This document shows, piece after piece, positions 57,469-64,000 of a DNA stretch of 64,000 nt. The translations under genes were made by a program, and so were the position numbers. The DNA is from Lathyrus oleraceus (Eukaryota > Streptophyta > Magnoliopsida > Fabales > Fabaceae), in NCBI RefSeq assembly GCF_024323335.1, contig NC_066585.1, forward strand, positions 530,805,082-530,869,081. The letters are read 5' to 3'. The notes beneath the pieces were generated by a model. The model saw only the letters and a program-made list of their open reading frames with translations. It was not told where the DNA came from and made no database searches. Position 1 is the first letter of the stretch. Each line of letters opens with the position of its first letter.

Positions 57469-58440
57469 TTGTCTATAATTTTCATTTTTTATTTATTATT
57501 CTTTTTCTGGGTGTAGCTCAACAAAGATTTATAGGAGTTAAAGATTTGTAATCATCCCTCAGTGTGATGCAGAGAGGATGCTCTTTTGTACATAGTGCAA
57601 AGGTTGGTCCCCTCGGTTCAATTAGTTACTCCATTTTTATAAAATTTTATACAATCTTTAGCATTTCTTCCCTTATCAAGTATGAAAAAGAAAAAGAATA
57701 TGGTATTACCAGAATGTTGCAAAGATTTTACTATATGAGATAAAATGTGCAATGAAATTTGGTCTTGAAGTGCGGAATAAGAAGCAAGACATGTATACTT
57801 TGATAATAGATATATAAAAATTATTTATATATAAAATTAGTGTTTATTATCTATTAGTTTTTCTTATTTTGGATACAGTTGCAGCAATCGGAATTTATTC
57901 AGAATTTAGGATAGGGTTTCCTTTGACAACTAAACTAAAGCAAATGGAGGCATTTTTGCTAGGGCAAAGTGAGGAACCAAAAGAAAGCACAAGATGAAGA
58001 TGATGTGAAAGAAAGGAACACAGAAATTCAAAGGAGGGGAACAGGGTTTCTCAACACACTCTTCACTCACTAGAGACTACAGTTATGTGGTGGGAGAGAC
58101 GGTGGTCAAAGAGAAGATCCCGAGGAAACCATCTAATGAAAATTATGTTTGTAGGGGACAAATCATGATATGGTTTTGGGGACAAAATGTTTGAAGTCAA
58201 TAAAGGGAAGTGACTTGAGGAGGAAGAAATATCAATGGGTGAGGATTTGGAGGGTATGGAAGGCATGAAGGGGAAGAACATGTAGAAGGAAGATATGTTT
58301 ATCCAGAGTTCATCATATATAGTAAAGAGGAGAGAATTCACAAATTTTGGAGAAGATGAGTGATTGTGAAGCTTCTAGGAAGAAGAATAGGATATAAAGC
58401 GTTGAACACCAGATTGAAACAAACGCGGACGAGGATATGA
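57469..58440. other. 3' flank of the pseudokinase gene
   Basis: The 3' UTR probably extends to about 57650. Beyond it no gene is recognised; the open minus-strand frame at 58063-58341 has no motif. Confidence 0.5.
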
Positions 58441-58449
58441 GTGATTAAC

Positions 58450-58720
58450 ATCATTTATATGAGCAATGATTACTATTTATTCATCTTCTCACATGATGAA
58501 GATCATAATGCTGCGATCACGGACGAGTCTTGGTTCATCTATGATCACTATCTCACTATGAAAGAGTGTAGTCTGAACTTTCACCTGTCAAGTGACACAT
58601 TAGAGAGGTTTGTTGCTTGGGTTTGAATGTCCGGATTACCAACTGAATATTACGATTCAAAAGTCATCTTTTATTGGTATAAGGTGTGAAGACAAGCTTC
58701 CTACAAGATTTTGATGAAGA
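58450..58720 (+). pseudogene. DUF4283 (LINE ORF1-type) fragment
   Basis: SNDYYLFIFSHDEDHNAAIT, ESWFIYDHYLTMKE, FHLSSDTLERFVAWV, then a stop at 58624-58626 and MSGLPTEYYDSKVIF. This order of blocks (position of aromatic residues, W.I.GLP.EYYD) is that of the DUF4283 domain found in the first ORF of plant L1-type LINEs. Only about 85 codons remain and no zinc knuckle or RT follows. Confidence 0.75.
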
Positions 58721-58849
58721 CAACATATCAAGCTCTCCATATCAAAAGAATGGAAAAAGAAGATCATTTCAACATTGCTCAAGTTTTTCATGGATCTAGT
58801 AAAGGTATATGGAATTCTTGACAATATACTCCTAGTGCTCAATTTTTTT

Positions 58850-59916
58850 TATCATACATTAATATGATCACTCTAAACTTTTTCTATCATGATTATTTGT
58901 TTTAAAATGATGTTTAAAAAATTGCATATTTAAAAGTTTTTTAACTTAGAAAATTTTCAAAGTTTTGGCTATGTCAATCGATTGATGCCATCTTGCAATC
59001 GATTGATCAAACTTTCTGTTTTAAAATTTTTCGTTTTTAAAGCTGGACCAATTGATTGATCTTAGTGTATTTTTTCAATATTTTGCTTATGTCAATCGAT
59101 TGGTTATGAGGGTCAATCGATTGATGCTGGAAATTTTTTGAAAAATCTGAAGTGTTATTTCACCATTCTTTGCACCATTTCATCATAACTCTTCATGGCA
59201 AAAGCTTACATCTTTTCATCAACAAATCTCTGATTTTTATTCTAATCATTGCCATGTTATGATTGAAGGGATGCATTCATACTATAAATAATCTTTATAT
59301 TTTCATTTCAAAATTCACCTCTTTCAAATCAATTTGCAAAATCTCTATACATTCATTTTCATCTATTTTTCATTTTGAGATACTTTTGAAAAAGAATTTT
59401 CATATCATTTTCTTCAAAAGCACTCTTGAGCACTTAGAGATTATTTTGTTTTAAACTTTCATATTGAAAGAGAAGAAGATTCTAATCAATTGATTAAAGT
59501 CTTATCCAGTACAAATATTCATATTCATTCAATTGCTTTGTAAAATCCTAAGTACCAAGGATTGTTTGGTTTTAGGTGTATTGCTTATTATCCATGATTG
59601 TTGGATATAAGTGTCAAGAAAATGAAGGATTTTTTTTTGTGAGTTAAGTTTTCAAGAGGACTGTTCTTGATTACTTAGTTAGAGACTTGCTTTACGAGAT
59701 CTAACAATAATAAAATCTCTTACACATTGTAAGGGGACTGGAGTACTCTCAAGTTGTGAGGGGAACCAGTATAATTCCCGGTGCTCTTTACTTTCCGTTC
59801 TTTACCGCTTTCAATATCATACCAATCCAGAAAAGAAAAGAACATTTATCCACCAAATCCGAATAAATTTTCTAAAGTCCTAATTCACCCCCCTCTTAGG
59901 ATCATTCCTAACTTAC
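58850..59916 (+). repeat. 5' LTR of a SIRE/Maximus-type copia element (left end uncertain)
   Basis: It ends ...CCTAACTTACA just before a primer-binding site. CACCCCCCTCTTAGGATCA before the end is usual for this group. Two pairs of CAATCGATTG palindromes (58975/58996 and 59093/59114) precede a TATA box ACTATAAATAATC at 59281. The left end could not be set because the 3' LTR lies outside the window. Confidence 0.6.
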
Positions 59917-59919
59917 ATT

Positions 59920-59931
59920 TGGCATCAGAAC
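59920..59931 (+). other. Primer-binding site of the copia element, degenerate initiator tRNA-Met match
   Basis: TGGCATCAGAAC differs at two positions from TGGTATCAGAGC and follows the LTR end by a few bases. Confidence 0.6.
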
Positions 59932-59964
59932 AGGTTCTGGTAACTTGTTCCACAGATCCAAACA

Positions 59965-61870
59965 ATGGCTTCCGCAAGCGCAAACCCGGTGTTTAAAGAT
60001 GGAGGTAGTAGCAACAAACCGCCTCTATTTCTGGAGAATATTTCGACTTCTGGAAAATCCGCATGAAAGCACATTTAGAAGCACAAGGAGATGGTATCTG
60101 AGAAACCGTAGAAAATAGTCCGCATAATCCGACAAGTGTGGTCAATGGTGTTGGCATCCCAAAGATCAAAAGTTAGTATGATGAAGACGATAAGAAGAGA
60201 ATACTTAATGAGAAGAAGGCCATCAATATTCTTCAAAGTGCATTAAGTATGGACGAGTTCTTCCGCATATCTCAATGTAAATCTGTAAAATAAATATGGG
60301 ATACTTTGGTGGAGACTCACGAAGGAACCACTAAAGTCAAAAGATCCAGATTAAATACATTGAGTCAAGAATACAAAATGTTCAGAATGCATCCCGGAGA
60401 ATCCATTGTTGCTTTACAGAAAAGATTTGTTCACTTAACGAATCACTTAATCGCTCTTGGAAAAACCTTCACAAATGATGATCTCAACCTTAAAGTGCTA
60501 CGATCCTTGACAAGAGAATGACAACCTAAAGTTACGGCCAAATCGGAGAAGAAAAGTCTTTCTACAATGACGTCCGCATTGTTATTCGGAAAACTCCAAG
60601 AACATGAACTTGAACTTGGACGACTTGAAAAGCATGAAAATCAGGAAAAAAAATCCAAAGGAATTGCTTTAAAATTGAATCAAAGGAAGAAAAATATGAG
60701 GTTGCATTGGAGGAAGATGAAAATTTCACGCTCCTTGTTAAAAGGCTTGATAAGTTTTTTGGTAAAAATGACAAACCTTTTCATGCTAAAAGAAATAAAC
60801 TTTTCAGGAAAAGGGAGGCTTTCACTTCCACACAAGAAGTCACATGTTATGAATGTGGAAAACAAGGTCATATAAAACCAGACTGTCCAAGACTCTCAAA
60901 GAAAGGAGTCTTTAAAGGCAAGAAAGATTTCAAGAACAAAAAGGCGTATGTTGCATGGGAAGATAATGAGATAAGTTCTTCATCCGAATCGGAGAGCGAA
61001 GAATGTGCAAACTTAGCATTAATGGCTTCACACCACTCCGACGATGAAGAAGATGAGGTTAGTAGCAACTTTTCTCTTTTCGATAGTGATGCACAAGGTG
61101 CTATAAATGAACTTCTTGAAGAATGCAAAATTCTGTATAAAACTATATCATCTCAAAAGAAAACAATTTTATCTTTAGAAGGAAAAACTGTGACAATTGA
61201 AAGAGATGTCAACGATGAAAAACAAAAGATGATTAGTGAAAAACAGAACTTTGTATGTAAAAACTGTGAGTCACTTTCTTTCCAAATTGTCCAATTAAAA
61301 ATATTTCTTGAAAGATATGAAAAATGACAAATTGGATTGGAAGGAGTCCTTAGCCAACAAAGATATTCAAATGATAAAAGTGGTATTGGTTACTCAAAGT
61401 TTTCCAAACCAAGTACCAGTAAAACCATTTTCGTTAAGGCTAAGGATCAACCATCCAAAGAGAAAGTAAACAATCCCATGGTTGTTCATCACTATCCTAA
61501 AAAGAAGAGATTTCCTAAAAATAAATCTTATGTTCCTAGATATAGAAGCAACTTTGAACCTACTTATTTTTATTGCGGAATAATTGGCCATACACCAAAT
61601 GCATGCTATGTTAGAAATTTCAGCGTAGCAAGTGGGCATTATGTATGGGTAAAGAAAGACAATAATTATGAAGGACCCAAAGCAATTTGGGTACCTAAAA
61701 AAACTTAATTATGTTTTGTAGGTATGCTTGAAAACCACTTCAAACCTCTGGTATCTTGACAGTGGTTGTTCCAAGCATATGACGGGAGACATTAACAATT
61801 TTTCAAATCTAGCATTAAAGGCCAAGGGTTATGTCACATATGGTGATAAAAACAAAGGGAGAATTCTTAG
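59965..61870 (+). pseudogene. SIRE-type copia gag and start of pol, broken and split by an Ogre-like insertion
   Basis: The ATG at 59965 (MASASANPVFKDGG) is followed by a frame change near 60030. The Gag blocks are WKIRMKAHLEAQGD, KKAINILQSALSMDEFF, WDTLVETHEGTTKVKRSRLN and FVHLTNHLIALGKTF. Stops lie near 60099, 60176, 60289 and 60519-60521. A frame change near 60700 leads into the CCHC knuckle CYECGKQGHIKPDC (60845) and a Ser/Glu-rich acidic segment (SSSSESESEE). The protease start WYLDSGCSKHMTGD is at 61749-61790. The reading ends at GRIL where the LTR of another element starts (61871). Confidence 0.85.
61866..61870 (+). repeat. Likely target-site sequence of the Ogre-like insertion
   Basis: CTTAG precedes the LTR start; the second copy would lie downstream, outside the window. 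Confidence 0.5.
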
Positions 61871-62010
61871 TGTCATACCCCAAAATTTGCCCATTAATCT
61901 TGCAAGACATTTCTCGGAGCACTCCAACTTATTCTGCAAGGCACTGACCTTAAAGGAACAAACGCCCAGCTCACAACAGACCCAATCCAGAAGAGGCCCA
62001 AACTAGCTTG

Positions 62011-62162
62011 CTCGCTAGGCGAGCAACTCCTTCGCCTAGCGAAGCTTGCGAATACCAGAATGGTTGGGCTTCATTCTGAGCCCATTAGGTCATAAACTGC
62101 ATGCTCGCTAGGCGAGCAAATCCTTCGCCTAGCGAACCTTCGCTACAGGCTCGCCTAGCGAA
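62011..62162 (+). promoter_or_regulatory. CTCGCTAGGCGAG-type dyads upstream of the Ogre LTR TATA box
   Basis: Dyads occur at 62011 and 62031, at 62104 and 62124, and at 62150. The first two pairs are each spaced 20 bp. The same motif family precedes the TATA box of the Athila-like LTR. Confidence 0.7.
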
Positions 62163-62220
62163 GCTTGCGAATATTATAATTTTCGGGCTTCAGTCTGAGC
62201 CCATTAGGTCACCACTACCA

Positions 62221-62231
62221 CTATAAATACC
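62221..62231 (+). promoter_or_regulatory. TATA box of the Ogre-like LTR
   Basis: CTATAAATACC, about 60 bp downstream of the last dyad of the array. A donor-like ACACAG|GTTTGC follows at about 62454. Confidence 0.7.
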
Positions 62232-62965
62232 AGCTCTTCAGCCACGAAAATGGACGGACACAAACGGAGAGACCAAGACGGACAGAGAAGGACGGAAACC
62301 CTGGCGCAGAAACCCTGCTAACCCAGAGAATTCAGAGTAAGGAAACCCTGAAGGCAGCTCATCCGCACCGAAGCTACCGCTGCCCAACTCAATCCGGCAT
62401 CCAGAGTGATCAGTCCCTTTCAACATCGCAATCCAACATCGCAATTGCACACAGGTTTGCGTATCACCACTGTTTTACGCTTCCAATCGGTATTCTTTAC
62501 ATACATGATGCATTACGATTAAAGTTTTGATATGTAATTCGATTTCACATGTGAATCTAAGTATGTCTGAATATCCTGAATGTTTGTCCATGATATTCAT
62601 GCAACTATATGCCATAAAGTTCAAAGTTCCGGAGATAGTGCCGTTGCCAAATTCAAAACCCGCAGACGCTCGCTAGCACATCGCTAAGCGAGCCCGTAGC
62701 GAGTCCTCGCTAAGCCTTCGCTAGGCGAGGCCGGGGCGAACGTACCAGTAGCTGTTTTTTGTGTTTGTCTTATGTTTTGTCTTATTATAATCATGCATTA
62801 CTTGGCTTTATGACTGCTGTGTCCATTTTGTAGTGCAATTTTCTATTGCACTTTATCTTGGTATTCTCACCCGTGTGTTTGAATTGTGCAAAGCTTGCAT
62901 ACTTCCGAAGAAACGGCCGGCTAGGTATTCCACTTTATTTGTGGGATACCCTCATGGAGATGTAT

Positions 62966-63075
62966 TCCTAATTGACTAATTAATTTTAATGTGGATAGTC
63001 ATTCCTAATTGACTAATTAATTTTAATGTGGATAGTCATCCTTATTGCCTTATTAATTTTAATGTGGATGTTCAT
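62966..63075 (+). repeat. Tandem repeat of ~37 bp, three copies
   Basis: CCTAATTGACTAATTAATTT plus TAATGTGGATAGTCATT occurs twice nearly exactly, and a third, diverged copy follows. Confidence 0.85.
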
Positions 63076-63986
63076 CCTAATGGATTATAATATGGAAATT
63101 CATCTTAATTACCTAACTAATTAAAACATTACCTTTGAATATGTGATCTTGGACCTCTCTTTGTTGCCTTACGGTATTACGGTAATACAGTCATGTCCCG
63201 CGAACGTGGGGATACCCTTAGCAAAGACCCTTCGGTTAAAATCATCATGTCCCTACAAAATAAATCATAGTCCCTCGGATGTTGCCTTCGAATATATGAT
63301 TTTGTCCCTCAATGACCCTTCGGTGTAGCCTACGGTTAAATGATGATCGTCCCTTCGAATGCTAAGGTATCCTTACAACTGTTGCCTTCAATGACCTATC
63401 GATGACCCTACAATGACCCTTTTACATCCAAAGGATAAAACTACTTACTTCTCAATAGTAAGGACAGTTTTACCCTCATAAGGATAGGAAATGCCCATAA
63501 CGACCTTAGGAAGGTATAACTCTCAATTACTGGATCATAACCTAAAACATTTTCCACCCCTCACACTTTGCAAGTCCTAGAAAATCACCACTTGGTATAC
63601 ATTCATACTAGAATCATTACCAAGTTATATTTTTCTAAACTGTTTTTCAAAATCAAACGAGATAAATACTTTGTATACATTCATACGAGAATCATTACAA
63701 AGTTAAACTCTCTTTTCGAAACATTTTTAAACAATTCACCAACACTTTTCAGACAAAAATATAAGTGATCCAGCAATTAAGAGCCCATGGATAACCATGG
63801 ATACAAAGGGTGCTAATACCTTCCCTTTGTATAATGTACCTCCCGAACCCAAAATCTATTGAGGTCTTTCCTGTTCTTTTCCACCTTTCCTTATTGGATA
63901 AAAGAAAAGTCGGTGGCGACTCTTGCTATCCGCGACATTGCGATAAAAAGCAAAATACCCCAAGTCAGTTCACCGTATGACAGAAC

Positions 63987-64000
63987 TGGCGACTCTGCTG
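63987..64000 (+). other. Primer-binding site of the Ogre-like element, clipped by the window end
   Basis: TGGCGACTCTGCTG lies four bases after the LTR. It fits the tRNA-Arg primer-binding site known for Ogre elements; the remaining bases are outside the window. Confidence 0.8.

Larger units (their letters stand above)
61871..63982 (+). repeat. Complete 5' LTR of an Ogre-like Ty3/gypsy element
   Basis: It runs from TGTCATACCCC to CCGTATGACA; TGTCATAC/GTATGACA is a perfect 8-bp terminal inverted repeat, length 2112 bp. It contains hairpin dyads upstream of the TATA box (62011-62162) and again at 62668-62740, a 37-bp tandem repeat (62966-63075) and a direct repeat around TATACATTCATAC (63593 and 63674). 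The interior of the element continues past the window. Confidence 0.88.

Noticed and set aside
1..64000. tRNA or rRNA genes
   Set aside because: No B-box-like GGTTCGAATCC or rRNA segment was noticed; tRNA-like strings are retroelement primer-binding sites.

Overview
The window is nuclear DNA of a flowering plant, most likely a large-genome legume of the pea/vetch/lentil type. It is AT-rich, the host genes are intron-containing with GT-AG junctions, and the rest is dense nested transposon sequence. The retroelement mix (Tekay-type chromovirus, Athila-like, Ogre-like, SIRE/Maximus-like copia, L1-type LINE, PMD-bearing Mutator-like elements) is what is known from such genomes. Species assignment is inference.

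Layout. 1-8576: a young Tekay-type Ty3/gypsy element whose 5' LTR is clipped by the window edge. 8577-9985: a dead LINE reverse transcriptase on the minus strand. 10542-11500: a compact three-exon host gene for a secreted 10-cysteine PAR1-family protein. About 11840-15050: a Mutator-like element with degenerate inverted ends carrying a broken plant-mobile-domain (PMD) gene. 15060-29830: a graveyard of copia fragments, tandem repeats and direct duplications. 29832-42075: a complete Athila-like element with matching 1508-bp LTRs and a perfect 5-bp target duplication; its gag-pol is broken, but a third ORF with its own apparent promoter and intron is intact. 42081-44760: the older retroelement it landed in, then AT-rich sequence. 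About 44770-51356: a 6.6-kb Mutator-like element with long hairpin-rich inverted repeats, holding a decayed MURA-type transposase and a divergently transcribed PMD gene. 51480-53020: a direct duplication, one copy of which carries a MITE. 53180-57600: a host gene for a membrane-anchored receptor-like cytoplasmic pseudokinase. 58450-58720: a LINE ORF1 (DUF4283) scrap. About 58850-61870: a SIRE-type copia element, interrupted at 61871 by an Ogre-like element whose complete 5' LTR and primer-binding site end the window.

Only two loci look like ordinary host genes: PAR1-like (10659-11380) and the pseudokinase (54329-57468). The most unusual signals are these. (1) The kinase-fold protein has lost the ATP-lysine, catalytic Asp and DFG Asp, yet keeps a full-length reading frame across four exons. 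(2) Pairs of palindromes are spaced 20-21 bp apart in the LTRs of four different retroelement families. (3) A hairpin module and its surrounding sequence are shared by the Athila-like and Ogre-like promoters. (4) The only intact ORF of the Athila-like element appears to have a private promoter and 5' intron. (5) PMD genes are carried by two unrelated-looking Mutator-like elements. All coordinates and identities were derived by reading the sequence by eye; percentages are approximate hand counts.
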